Source: JAJPKK01 sp963844635 (GTDB lineage: Bacteria > Pseudomonadota > Alphaproteobacteria > Rhizobiales > Xanthobacteraceae). From it: a stretch of DNA of 64,000 bases. The position numbers and the translations under genes were made by a program. Positions within the stretch are counted from its first letter, which is position 1. The number at the start of each line of letters is the position of its first letter. Under the pieces are notes generated by a model. The model was given only the letters and a program-made list of their open reading frames with translations. It was not told the DNA's origin and did no database searches. Location: NCBI GenBank assembly GCA_963844635.1, contig CAWJPD010000002.1, forward strand, positions 806,001 to 870,000, written 5' to 3'. Of the stretch, positions 16,921 to 25,802 are shown piece after piece.

Positions 16921-17721
16921 ATGGCCGCGCATGACGTGAAGCGGGTCGGCCTCCTGGTCACGTGCCTCGTCGACCTGTTCCGTCCGTCGGTGGGCTTTGC
17001 AGCGGTAAGGCTTCTTGAGGAGGCAGGCTGCGCGGTCGATGTGCCGTTGCAAAGCTGCTGTGGCCAGCCGGCCTTCAACAGTGGCGACCGCGCCACCGCC
17101 CGTGAGCTTGCCGCGCAGGTGATCGCGGCCTTCGCACCTCATGATTACGTGGTTTTGCCATCCGGCTCCTGTGCCGGGATGGTGAAGGTTCATTACCCCG
17201 ACCTGTTCCGCGGCGATCCCGAATGGCAGCCGCGCGCGCAAGCCTTCGCGGCCAAGACGTTCGAGCTGGTCTCGTTCCTCTATGACGTTTGCAGGGTGCG
17301 CGAGGTCGCGGCAAAACTTGCAGCGACCGCGACCTACCATGATTCGTGCTCGGGGTTGCGGGAGCTCGGCATCCGCGACCAGCCCCGACGCCTGCTCGCC
17401 ACCGTGGATGGCCTGCGCCTCGTCGAACTGCACGATGCCGATGTCTGCTGCGGGTTCGGGGGCACCTTCTGCGTCAAATATCCGGACATCTCTGGCGCCA
17501 TTGTTGGCAAGAAGGCCGCCAATGTGATCGCGAGCGGTGCCGATCTGCTGCTCGCGGGCGATCTCGGCTGTCTCATGAACATGGCCGGCAAGCTCGGACG
17601 GGACGGCGCCCGGGTCGAGACGAGACACGTTGCCGAAGTGCTCGCGGGAATGACGGAAGAAGCGGCAATCGGCAGCGCCGCGTCGACCCCGGAGGGCGAG
17701 CGGCGAAGCCGGTCGTCATGA
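16921..17721 (+). CDS. lutA: Lactate utilisation Fe-S protein LutA
   Basis: A 266-residue protein with two CCG domains, each with the CX(n)CCGxxC-type cluster ligand pattern: PLQSCCGQPAFNSGD near residue 50 and DADVCCGFGGTFCVKY near residue 180, with HDSCSGLRELG between. LutA, with LutB and LutC, oxidises L-lactate to pyruvate in place of a classical lactate dehydrogenase. Its stop overlaps the LutB start by 4 bp (ATGA). The start ATG 16921 was chosen where the LutA family begins; the longer in-frame extension runs into the repeat. Confidence 0.92.
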   Translation: MAAHDVKRVGLLVTCLVDLFRPSVGFAAVRLLEEAGCAVDVPLQSCCGQPAFNSGDRATARELAAQVIAAFAPHDYVVLPSGSCAGMVKVHYPDLFRGDPEWQPRAQAFAAKTFELVSFLYDVCRVREVAAKLAATATYHDSCSGLRELGIRDQPRRLLATVDGLRLVELHDADVCCGFGGTFCVKYPDISGAIVGKKAANVIASGADLLLAGDLGCLMNMAGKLGRDGARVETRHVAEVLAGMTEEAAIGSAASTPEGERRSRSS

Positions 17722-19184
17722 CGCAAGTGCCCTCTTCGCAACATTTTTCGGGCAACGCCGCCGCGGCACTCTCCGATGCCGACTTGCAGAAGGCGCTGCG
17801 CCTCCTGGAGACGAACTTTGTCTCGCGGCGGCGGGAAGCGGCGGAGCGGCTGCCCGAATTCGATGCATTGCGCGATTGCGCGCGCGACATCCGCAACCAC
17901 ACCCTCGCCCATCTCGACCTCTATCTCGCAGAATTTGAGCGGCGGGCCGTCGAACAGGGCGGCCATGTCCACTATGCCGTCACCGGCGAAGACGCGTGCC
18001 GCGTCATCCTCGAAATTTGTCGTGGGCTCGATGCCGGCACAGTGACCAAGGGCAAGTCAATGGTCGCCGAGGAGATCGGCCTGAATGATTTTCTTGCGAA
18101 AAATGGGGTCACCGCGGTCGAGACCGATCTCGGCGAATACATCCTGCAACTGCGGCACGAAATGCCCTCGCATATTATCGCTCCGGCGGTGCATCTCGCC
18201 ATGGGCGAGATCGCCGATGATTTCCGCCGCGCTCACGCACATCTGCCGCCTGGCCGGGAACTATCCGAGCCGACGGCATTGCTGGCGGAAGCGCGTGGCG
18301 TGCTCCGTGAAAAATTCCTGAGCGCCGACGTCGGCATTACCGGTGCGAATTTCCTCGTGGCCGAGACCGGCAGTTCGGTGATCGTGACCAATGAGGGCAA
18401 TGGCGACCTCACCCAGACCCTGCCGAAAGCCCATATCGTGCTTGCGTCGATAGAGAAGCTGGTGCCCACGCTCGAGGACCTGGCGACGCTGCTGCGGGTG
18501 CTGGCGCGGTCGGCCACCGGCCAGGAAATGTCGGTTTACACCACGGTTTCGACCGGGCCGCGTCGCCCCGGCGATCCCGACGGCCCGAGCGAGTACCATG
18601 TCGTGCTCCTCGACAATGGCCGTTCGGCAATGCTCGGCGGCGTGTTGCGCGACATGTTGCGTTGCATCCGCTGCGGCGCCTGCATGAACCATTGCCCAGT
18701 CTATCAGTCCGTCGGCGGCCACGCTTACGGCTGGGTCTATCCAGGACCGATGGGTGCGGTGCTCACCCCGAGCCTGATCGGAATTGAGCGCTCCGCCGAT
18801 CTGCCCAACGCGTCGACCTTTTGCGGGCGGTGCGAGGAGGTATGCCCGGTCCGCATTCCCCTGCCGGCGCTGATGCGCTCATGGCGCGAGCGCGCCTTCG
18901 AGCGACATTTGTCGCCCGCGGCCACACGATCCGGATTGGCCTTGTGGGCTTTCTTCGCTAAGCGGCCGAAGCTCTACGGCCTTGCCACCTCGGTGGCGGC
19001 GCGGCTGCTCGCGCTGTTGGCTCGCCGCCGCGGCCGCTTTTCCTGGCTGCCGCTCGCCTCCGGCTGGACCGGCAACCGTGATTTACCTGCCCCGCAAGGC
19101 ACGACTTTTCAGGCTCGATGGCGCCGGGAAAACAACAGTCAGCCCCGTCTCAAGCCGCCGCCTCGAGGCGGAAAGACGACATGA
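17718..19184 (+). CDS. lutB: Lactate utilisation Fe-S protein LutB
   Basis: A 488-residue LutB. The N-terminal LUD domain contains KGKSMVAEEIGLNDFL, VTNEGNGDL and PTLEDLATLLRVLARSATGQ. Then come two ferredoxin-type clusters: CIRCGACMNHCPVYQSVGG and CGRCEEVCPVRIPLP. The C-terminal part is basic and variable. It is coupled to lutA and lutC by ATGA overlaps on both sides. The order lutA-lutB-lutC matches the lactate utilisation operon known from Bacillus and many proteobacteria. No lactate permease is adjacent. Confidence 0.94.
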   Translation: MTQVPSSQHFSGNAAAALSDADLQKALRLLETNFVSRRREAAERLPEFDALRDCARDIRNHTLAHLDLYLAEFERRAVEQGGHVHYAVTGEDACRVILEICRGLDAGTVTKGKSMVAEEIGLNDFLAKNGVTAVETDLGEYILQLRHEMPSHIIAPAVHLAMGEIADDFRRAHAHLPPGRELSEPTALLAEARGVLREKFLSADVGITGANFLVAETGSSVIVTNEGNGDLTQTLPKAHIVLASIEKLVPTLEDLATLLRVLARSATGQEMSVYTTVSTGPRRPGDPDGPSEYHVVLLDNGRSAMLGGVLRDMLRCIRCGACMNHCPVYQSVGGHAYGWVYPGPMGAVLTPSLIGIERSADLPNASTFCGRCEEVCPVRIPLPALMRSWRERAFERHLSPAATRSGLALWAFFAKRPKLYGLATSVAARLLALLARRRGRFSWLPLASGWTGNRDLPAPQGTTFQARWRRENNSQPRLKPPPRGGKTT

Positions 19185-19907
19185 CGGCGCGCGATCTCGT
19201 CCTTGCCACGATCCGGCATTCGCTCGGCGTCTCGGGGCATGAGTTCGATCCGGCAGCAGGCGGTCGAATCGCGACTCGCAGTGCATTCGGCAGGCGTGAT
19301 CCCGCAGCGCGGACATGTGCTGGAACGGCTCGATCTGTTCGTGCGCATGGTCGAAGCCGCCGCCGCGACGATCGAGCGCGTCGCCACGGTCCTGGAAATC
19401 GCGCCGGCGGTGGCGGCATTGTTGCGCCGGCACCAATTCCCCGCGGAACTCCGCATCGGCGGCGATCCGCGATTGACACTTGCCTGGGCTGCAGCCGGGC
19501 TTTGCGTGCAGACGGGCGCCGCCGGTCGCAACGACCTTGTCGCCGTTTCCCATGCGTTCACGGCCGTCGCCGAGACCGGAACGCTGATCCTGGTCTCTGG
19601 CGCGGACAATCCGACAACCCTCAACTTCCTGCCCGACCTGCACGTCGTTGTGGTCGGAGCCGCCGACATCCTGCCGGACTTCGAAACCGCCATGGCGCGC
19701 TTGCGCGAGCGGTTTGGCACCGGTCGCCTGCCGCGCAACGTCAATTTCATTACCGGGCCGTCACGTTCGGCCGATATCGAACAGACGCTCATCCTTGGCG
19801 CCCACGGCCCGCGCCAATTGCATGTGGTGGTCGTTGACGAGGCTGGCAATCGTCCCTCGCGGCGCGGGGAGCATGCGGAGGAGGGCAAGGATCTCTACGG
19901 GTCGTGA
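19181..19907 (+). CDS. lutC: Lactate utilisation protein LutC, with apparent frameshift
   Basis: The expected N-terminus (MTARDLVLATIRHSLGVSGH) starts at ATG 19181, which overlaps the lutB stop as ATGA. The rest of LutC reads in the next frame (QAVESRLAVHSAGVIPQRGH, then AAAGLCVQTGAAGRNDLVAV, and the C-terminal LILGAHGPRQLHVVVV). The switch lies at about 19241-19265 and needs the removal of one base. Everything after it is conserved, so this is probably a sequencing error or a very recent mutation. If real, translation could restart at ATG 19240, losing about 20 residues. Confidence 0.8.
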
Positions 19908-19968
19908 ACCATTTTTCTTGACGATTTCCGCATCGCTGCGCCCTAAATTGGGTGGCGTGCCGGCCTTC

Positions 19969-20063
19969 GCGCATGATCCCGAAAAGTTGCAGACTTTTCG
20001 GACAAGGTCATGTGCCAATCAAAGGCGAGCGGGAAGCGGTTCAAGCCGAACGCATCTCGTCTC
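19969..20063 (+). repeat. Palindromic repeat family 1, short form
   Basis: A forward copy: head GCGCATGATCCCGAAAAGTT to AAGGTCATGTGCC, tail GAGCGGGAAGCGGTTCAAGC to GCATCTCGTCT. It lies between lutC and glmM, 42 bp from the glmM start. Confidence 0.85.
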
Positions 20064-20104
20064 GGGGTCGGCCGTGCGGATCGGGGGCGGGACGAGGCAA
20101 TCCA

Positions 20105-21450
20105 ATGGGGCGCACTTACTTCGGTACCGATGGGATTTGCGGACGCGCCAATGGCGTCATTACCGCGGATTTGGCGTTGCGAGTTGGCCAGGCTGCCGGC
20201 CTCGTGTTTCGCCGCGGCGACCACCGTCATCGTGTCGTCGTCGGCAAGGACACTAGGCTGTCGGGCTACATGATCGAGACCGCGATGGTTGCGGGCTTCA
20301 CCTCGGTCGGCATGGATGTGCTGCTGCTCGGGCCCATTCCGACGCCCGCGGTCGCGATGCTGACGCGCTCGATGCGCGCCGATCTCGGCGTCATGATCTC
20401 GGCCTCGCACAATCTCTATGACGACAATGGCATCAAGCTGTTCGGACCCGACGGCTACAAGCTGTCCGATGAAGTCGAGGCCGAAATCGAGCGGCTGATC
20501 GAGGCCGACCTTTCGAAAAAACTGGCCAAATCGCATGCGTTGGGACGCGCCAAGCGCATCGACGGAGTTGATGACCGCTATATCGAATTCGCCAAGCGCA
20601 CGCTGCCGCGCAACATGTCCTTCGATGGCCTGCGCGTGGTCGTCGACTGCGCCAATGGCGCCGCCTATCGCGTGGTTCCCGAGGCGCTGTGGGAGTTGGG
20701 CGCGGAAGTCATCCCGATCGGGGTCGAACCGGACGGCTTCAACATCAACAAGGATTGCGGCTCGACGGCGCCCGAAGCGCTCGGGCGCAAGGTGCTGGAG
20801 ATGCGCGCCGACATCGGGATCGCGCTCGATGGTGATGCCGACCGGGTGGTGATTTCGGACGAGCGGGGCCGGCTTGTCGACGGCGATCAATTGATCGCCG
20901 TCATCGCCGAGAGCTGGCTCAAGGATAAGCGCCTGGCCCAGCCGGGCGTGGTCTCGACCATCATGTCCAATTTCGGCCTGGAGCGGCTGCTCACCGGGCT
21001 CGGACTGAAGCTGGTGCGGGTCCCTGTCGGCGATCGCTATGTGCTGGAGACGATGCGGGTCGAAGGCTACAACCTCGGCGGCGAGCCATCCGGGCACATC
21101 ATCCTTTCCGATTACACCACGACGGGCGACGGCTTCGTCGCCGCCCTGCAGGTGCTTGCCGTGGTGAAGAAGCAGGGCAACCGGTCTCGGCCGTATGCCA
21201 TCGTTTCGATCCGTTGCCGCAGGTGACAAAAAACGTGCGCTATCGCAGCGGCAAGCCGCATGAGGACGCCAAGGTTCGTGCCGCGATCGAGAACGGCACC
21301 GCGCGGCTGAACGGCCATGGAAGGCTGATCGTGCGGCCGTCCGGGACCGAGCCGGTGATCCGCGTTACCGGCGAGGGAGACGATCCGGTCCTGGTCGAGG
21401 AAATCGTCGACGGGATTGTCGACGCGCTCGCCGAAATCGCAACGCACTGA
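20105..21450 (+). CDS. glmM: Phosphoglucosamine mutase, with apparent frameshift
   Basis: GlmM converts glucosamine-6-phosphate to glucosamine-1-phosphate for cell-wall precursors and is usually essential. Present are the start MGRTYFGTDGICGRANG, the phosphoserine loop MISASHNLYDDNGIK, the metal site LDGDADRVV, the sugar-binding GGEPSGHIILSDY and the C-terminal RPSGTEPVIRVTGEG. The frame breaks at about 21178-21181 after VVKKQG: one missing A in GGCAA restores KPVSAV and joins the last 80 codons, giving about 448 residues, the normal length. An error in the assembly is the most likely cause. As written, the protein would lose its phosphate-binding domain. Confidence 0.9.
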
Positions 21451-21500
21451 CGCCCAACTCCCGCAAGGGAAGGGCACGCTCCTCTGACCAACGGCGCTAT

Positions 21501-23045
21501 TCAGGTCGCCGTCGCAGTCTCGCGGGCCGCGGCTCTCGCCGCAACTGCTGACGGTTCGTCCCGGACGAAGGCCATCCTCGCGGTAAGGACGAAAGCCGCC
21601 ACAAGCATAAGCGATCCCCAAGCGAGGCCAGTCGCCTTCGCCAGCGGCGCCGCGACGAACGGTGCCACGAGGACGAGCGCCACAATCCATTCCACCGAGA
21701 CGTCACCCGCGCATGATCCTGAAAAGTTGCAGACTTTTCGGATAAAGATCATGCGCAAAATCCCCGCGCATCCGTCGTCGAGCGCAGTCCGCGACGAATG
21801 CGCAGAAGAAGCCCGCGCGGGGAGCGCTTCAAACTGGACGCATCCCGCTCCAGCAATAAGTGTCGGAACTTTGCGCCCGGCCAAGCGGGTTCCCGGCCCC
21901 GGCGCAGCAGTCCGGGTACCCGCGAAAATAATTGGATCCGTTGTCGGGCCGTTCGCTGCACCAGACTGCTGATCCCTGCGGAGGTTCGGAGCGGTTATTT
22001 TCGCGGAAGCCCGTACGACCCACGCCACCACGAACGCGCCGACGACCAGGTCGTAATCCTGCAGGTAGGGCGTGGCGAGGCACGATCCGAGCACGACCAG
22101 CGCGCAGCGCAGGCCCTCGTCGACGTCGCGACGCCACGCCAGGGCGACGACGCTTGCGGCAATCAGGCCGGTGACGGTCTCAACCGCATAGGCCGTAGAA
22201 ACACCCGCGCCGACGTGCCGCGCAAACACAAAAACGGACAGCATCCGGTGCCAAACCCCGGTTCCATCTTCGAGGATGGTGCGGCGGAGCACCGCCACAT
22301 TGTCGAAATAATGCTGCCAGCTCTCGATGCCGAACAGCACGACGCTTGCGAACACGAGAACGGCCGAGGTGGTCGCCGCCGCGGCAAATGCGGGCCAGCG
22401 CCGCCCCGCGATCAATGCGACCGGCACCAGCAGCGCGAGCTGCGGCTTGTAGCAAAGACACCCTAGCATGATGCCCGCCGTGAGCGGCCGGCGGCCGAGA
22501 AGGCTCAATCCGCCGCCGAGGAGCGCCGCCGTCCAGGTGCCATTCTGCCCGGCGACCGCATTCACGAATACGGCCGGCGTTGCGAGCGCCAGCAGCAGCG
22601 CGTTCGGCGCCGCCCAGGCGGTACGCAGCGCGCAGTAGAAACTGGACCAGCCGGCCGACAGCCAGAGCGCGAGGCCGGGCGCGTAGGGCAGGGCTGCGAG
22701 GGGTGCCGTGAGGAGCAGGAGCACGGGCGGATAGCTGTAGTGATAGAAATCGATCGGCGCGCCGACCACGTCCTGCTCGAAGCGGTGAAACGCGAACCAG
22801 TCATAGATCGCGGCAGCCATGCCATGCCAGGCAAGGTTCGCGGCGCTCCAATAATTAATGAAATCGTCACCCAATGGCCGTCCGGCGCCGTTGGTCCAAC
22901 CGGTGCCGGTTTGCCTTAGCAGATCGAGGACATAGGCGACTGCTGCCACCGCGACCCAGCAGCAGGCAACCCGCCTTACCCGCTCGGGCGAAAGCGCCCT
23001 GGCTTCATCTCGGTCCTGGTGCGCGCCGGCTGGCGGCTGCGTCAT
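21501..23045 (-). CDS. GT87/DUF2029-like integral membrane protein with two in-frame repeat insertions
   Basis: A 514-residue polytopic protein like the DUF2029/GT87 family of polyprenyl-phosphate-dependent mannosyltransferases. Typical features are the early acidic loop GRPLGDDFINYWSAANLAWH, YSYPPVLLLLTAPLAALPYA, VNAVAGQNGTWTAALLGGGL and YLQDYDLVVGAFVVAWVV. About residues 346-446 are foreign: they are encoded by a family 2 repeat, a short spacer and a full family 1 repeat, all keeping the frame. The helices then resume at VEWIVALVLVAPFVAA. Whether the protein still functions is unknown. The start ATG 23045 has GAGG nine bases upstream. Confidence 0.75.
   Translation of the reverse strand: MTQPPAGAHQDRDEARALSPERVRRVACCWVAVAAVAYVLDLLRQTGTGWTNGAGRPLGDDFINYWSAANLAWHGMAAAIYDWFAFHRFEQDVVGAPIDFYHYSYPPVLLLLTAPLAALPYAPGLALWLSAGWSSFYCALRTAWAAPNALLLALATPAVFVNAVAGQNGTWTAALLGGGLSLLGRRPLTAGIMLGCLCYKPQLALLVPVALIAGRRWPAFAAAATTSAVLVFASVVLFGIESWQHYFDNVAVLRRTILEDGTGVWHRMLSVFVFARHVGAGVSTAYAVETVTGLIAASVVALAWRRDVDEGLRCALVVLGSCLATPYLQDYDLVVGAFVVAWVVRASAKITAPNLRRDQQSGAANGPTTDPIIFAGTRTAAPGPGTRLAGRKVPTLIAGAGCVQFEALPARASSAHSSRTALDDGCAGILRMIFIRKVCNFSGSCAGDVSVEWIVALVLVAPFVAAPLAKATGLAWGSLMLVAAFVLTARMAFVRDEPSAVAARAAARETATAT
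21709..21852 (+). repeat. Palindromic repeat family 1, long form, inside a coding sequence
   Basis: A complete long copy of 144 bp, exactly 48 codons, lying in the GT87-like gene on the other strand without breaking its frame. Head GCGCATGATCCTGAAAAGTT, middle arm GCATCCGTCGTCGAGCGCAG, tail ending CGCATCCCGCTCCA. On the minus strand it encodes a stretch beginning AGCVQFEALPARASSAHSS and ending KVCNFSGSCA. Confidence 0.9.
21917..22010. repeat. Repeat family 2, copy A, inside a coding sequence
   Basis: Terminal inverted arms CCCGCGAAAATAA (21919-21931) and TTATTTTCGCGG (21995-22006). Internal landmarks GTTCGC, TGCTGAT and CTGCGGAG occur at offsets 32, 48 and 57 from the first arm, identical to copy B at 36955-37045. 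It lies in frame in the GT87-like gene, about 65 bp from the family 1 insertion. Confidence 0.75.
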
Positions 23046-23281
23046 AGGCACTTGCCTCGTGTGAAGAGCGGCAAGCGTAACCGGATTGAACTAACAGCCG
23101 GTATCGATCAACCTCGCTTGTTGGTTAACCTTTCCGTCCCGGGAAGTCGGCGCTCGGGGTGGCCGGCGTCGTAGACTTGTCGGCTGATTTCCTGCTGCCG
23201 GCGCGATGGCAGCTCCGCGTTTCGTAACCAATGATTAAAGTGCCGGGCTGTCGTGGCCCCTCTCAACGGGATGAAGCCGTG

Positions 23282-23689
23282 ATGAAACAAAGCCTCGCAG
23301 TGGGCATTTCGAGCGTCGCAAGCGTGGCGGTCGATGACGGGCGGACGATCGCATTCTTGGGCGAAGAGGGCCGCGTCTACGCCACTCCGTGGCTCGTCCG
23401 GGACATCGAGCATACCTGTCGGGACCTCCTCCTTGCGCACGCGGATGCGGGGGAGGATTCGGTCGGTACGGAAGTCGCGATCCGGCATCTCGCTCCGGCG
23501 CTGCCCGGCTCGGTGATTGAGATCGCCGTCACCGTGACTGCGCTCGACGGTCGCAAGGTCGCGTTCGCCGTCACGGCGCGCGACGAGTTTGAGACGATCA
23601 GCACGGGCACGCATTCCCGCTTCGTCGTCGATACGAAGCGAACGATCGAGCGACTGAAGGAGAAACGGGCGAAGCTGCCACCGCGCTGA
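23282..23689 (+). CDS. FlK-like hotdog thioesterase
   Basis: A 135-residue hotdog-fold protein resembling the fluoroacetyl-CoA thioesterase (FlK) family: YATPWLVRDIEHTCRDLL near residue 45, GTEVAIRHLAPALPGSVIEI, VTVTALDGRKVAFAVTARDE, and the C-terminal SRFVVDTKRTIERLKEK. Related proteins hydrolyse acyl- or aryl-CoA thioesters. It stands 65 bp upstream of a phenylacetate-CoA ligase gene on the same strand, which suggests a linked aryl-CoA role such as recycling stalled thioesters. The start ATG 23282 was chosen at the family start; an in-frame ATG lies 51 bp upstream. Confidence 0.8.
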   Translation: MKQSLAVGISSVASVAVDDGRTIAFLGEEGRVYATPWLVRDIEHTCRDLLLAHADAGEDSVGTEVAIRHLAPALPGSVIEIAVTVTALDGRKVAFAVTARDEFETISTGTHSRFVVDTKRTIERLKEKRAKLPPR

Positions 23690-23754
23690 GCGCGTTCCAT
23701 TTCGCGCGCGTGATCTTGCGAGTCGCGGGCGCCACGCTTATTGCGAGTACGGAA

Positions 23755-25075
23755 ATGCCGCCGATGTTCGATCCGGCCGCCGAGACGATGCCCCGGCGCG
23801 AAATTGCGGAGCTTGCGTTTCCCCGTCTTCGTGCTTCGCTGACGCGCGTCTACGAGCACGTGCCGCATATCCGGCGCAAGTTTGAATTCGCCGGCGTGAC
23901 CCCGTCGAGCCTCGAATTCTCTCTCCGATATCGCGCGCTTTCCGTTCACCACCAAAGCCGATTTGCGCGAAACCTATCCGTTCGGCCTGTTTGCCATTCC
24001 GCGAGGCGAAGTGCTGCGGCTGCACGCTTCATCCGGGACGACCGGAAGGCCAACCGTGGTCGGCTATAGCAGGGGCGACCTCGACATTTGGGCTGGCTTG
24101 ATGGCGCGCACCCTCGCCTGCATCGGCGCACGCCCGGGAGACGTGGTCCATAATGCCTATGGCTATGGCCTGTTCACCGGGGGCTTGGGATTTCATTACG
24201 GGGCCGAACGGCTGGGCTGCACCGTTGTTCCCATGTCGGGCGGCGGCACGGAGCGCCAAGTCATGCTGATCCGGGATTTTGGCGCCCGCGTTTTGTGTGC
24301 GACGCCATCCTATGCGCTTGCCATTGCCGAGACGGCGGCGCGCATGGTCATCGAAATCAACGGCACGGGGCTTCGGTGCGGCGCGTTCGGAGCCGAGCCA
24401 TGGAGCGAACCGATGCGCCGCGAACTCGAGGCGCGGCTCGGCATCAAGGCCAATGACATCTATGGGCTGTCAGAGATCATGGGTCCTGGCGTTGCGGCCG
24501 AATGCGAGGCGCAGATCGGCCTGCATGGCTGGGAGGACCATTTCCTGTTCGAGGTCATCGACCCCGACAGCCTGGAGCCATTACCGGTCGGCGACACCGG
24601 CGAACTGGTCGTCACGACGCTGACCAAAGAGGCGCTGCCGATGGTGCGCTATCGCACCCGCGATATCACCCGGCTCTCCGACGAACCCTGCGCGTGCGGG
24701 CGAACGCATGTGCGGCTGATGCGGGTGAGCGGCCGCGACGACGACCTGATGATCATCCGCGGCGTAAAAGTCTATCCCTCGCAGGTAGAGGCGGTTTTGG
24801 TCGGCTTTCCAGGGATGGCACCGCATTACCAGATCGTGCTGAGCCGTGACGGACCACTCGATGTCATGACTGTCGAGGTCGAACGGTTGCCTGATGCCTC
24901 CCGCGATTGCGCCGAGGCGACGGCCCTGGCCGGCGGGGCGGAACGGCAGATCAAGTCGATGCTGGGCTTGACTTGCCGCGTCATTGTACGGGCGCCTGGG
25001 GAAGTGCCCCGTTCCGCGGGCAAGGCGGTTCGAGTTCGCGGATCGGCGTCAGCCCCTGCGGTGAGGCCGGGATAA
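23755..25075 (+). CDS. Phenylacetate-CoA ligase family protein, with apparent frameshift
   Basis: An AMP-forming ligase of the PaaK family, which makes aryl-CoA thioesters. The N-terminus (MFDPAAETMPRREIAELAF, LTRVYEHVPHIRRKFEFAGV) is in one frame. From about 23914-23925 the protein continues in the next frame: LSDIARFPFTTKADLRETYP, then the P-loop LHASSGTTGRPTVVGYS, IYGLSEIMGPGVA, and the hinge DDLMIIRGVKVYPSQVEAVL. Removing one base restores a typical protein of about 435 residues. Near the end a second single-base shift at about 25036 would give a family-like terminus and a TGA at 25062-25064; that is less certain. The acid substrate cannot be told from sequence. Confidence 0.82.
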
Positions 25076-25161
25076 AGCCTCAGCCCATTGACAGCGCTAG
25101 CTTTTCAGCGGCGGCTTGCCTGGTTCCGAACTGGCGCAGATCAGGCGTAGCGGAGCCGATT

Positions 25162-25189
25162 TTGACCCAGATCACAAACGCGTGATATA
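25162..25189 (+). promoter_or_regulatory. Candidate promoter upstream of the 68-residue exported protein
   Basis: TTGACC (25162-25167), a 16-bp spacer, and GATATA (25184-25189). The first TetR-type palindrome begins at the very next base, so a bound repressor would cover the transcription start. Confidence 0.5.
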
Positions 25190-25208
25190 TGACCGAACGG
25201 TTCGGTCA
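25190..25208. promoter_or_regulatory. TetR-type operator, copy 1
   Basis: A perfect 19-bp palindrome TGACCGAACGGTTCGGTCA with a central G, typical of TetR-family operators. It directly follows the -10 of the candidate promoter. Confidence 0.7.
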
Positions 25209-25246
25209 GACTTGACGAACGGGCGACTCACCCCCATTTCACGTCT

Positions 25247-25265
25247 TGACCGAACGGTTCGGTCA
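25247..25265. promoter_or_regulatory. TetR-type operator, copy 2
   Basis: A second identical 19-bp palindrome, 57 bp centre to centre from copy 1 (between five and six helical turns) and 71 bp before the exported-protein start. Confidence 0.7.
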
Positions 25266-25336
25266 GTGCCGGCGAAGCCCGACAGATATCACGAACGAAT
25301 TCTGCCCGCCGGCACTGCGACGAAAGGAACACGAAG

Positions 25337-25543
25337 ATGCGCACGAAGATCACTTTGGCTGCCCTTGCAATGCTGACAAGCCTCATTGCCGGTCCGGCTT
25401 TTGCAACGCAAACTCTTCATGGTCCGGGCAGCGTTGATGGCGCCCTGATCAACAACCCGGCCCCGCCTTATGCCCAGACCAGCCCTTGGATCACCGATCG
25501 CTTCGGCCCCAACGGCGACCGTCAGCTCGTCAGACCCTACTGA
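25337..25543 (+). CDS. Small exported protein of unknown function (68 aa)
   Basis: It begins MRTKITLAALAMLTSLIAGP, a clear Sec signal peptide with probable cleavage after AFA near residue 23, leaving a mature peptide of about 45 residues (TQTLHGPGSVDGALINNPAP and onwards). The mature part is rich in Pro, Gly and Asn and has no Cys. AAAGGA lies at good spacing before ATG 25337. It is the first gene after a promoter with two TetR-type operators, so its expression is likely inducible. No family recognised. Confidence 0.7.
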   Translation: MRTKITLAALAMLTSLIAGPAFATQTLHGPGSVDGALINNPAPPYAQTSPWITDRFGPNGDRQLVRPY

Positions 25544-25802
25544 TGAATGAGCTGCGGAATGAAGGAGGAACGGACGGGACCGACCCGGTGAACCCGGTCA
25601 CATCAACGGAGATAACAATCACGGGAGTTGCACCAGCCCGGCCGCACGGTCGGGCTGATGTTTTTGCGGGTCCGGCAGATGACCCGCTTCCGATGCGGGG
25701 GAACTTTCGCCGACACCGAGCAGGTTCTGCATCGACTTCGACGCGCACGCATGCTCAGTGTCGCGCCAAGCTCTGCCATCGAATGACAGTCGGGAGGAAA
25801 GC

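Noticed and set aside
19943..21229. Minus-strand frame of 428 codons
   Set aside because: Antisense to glmM and partly made of repeat sequence.
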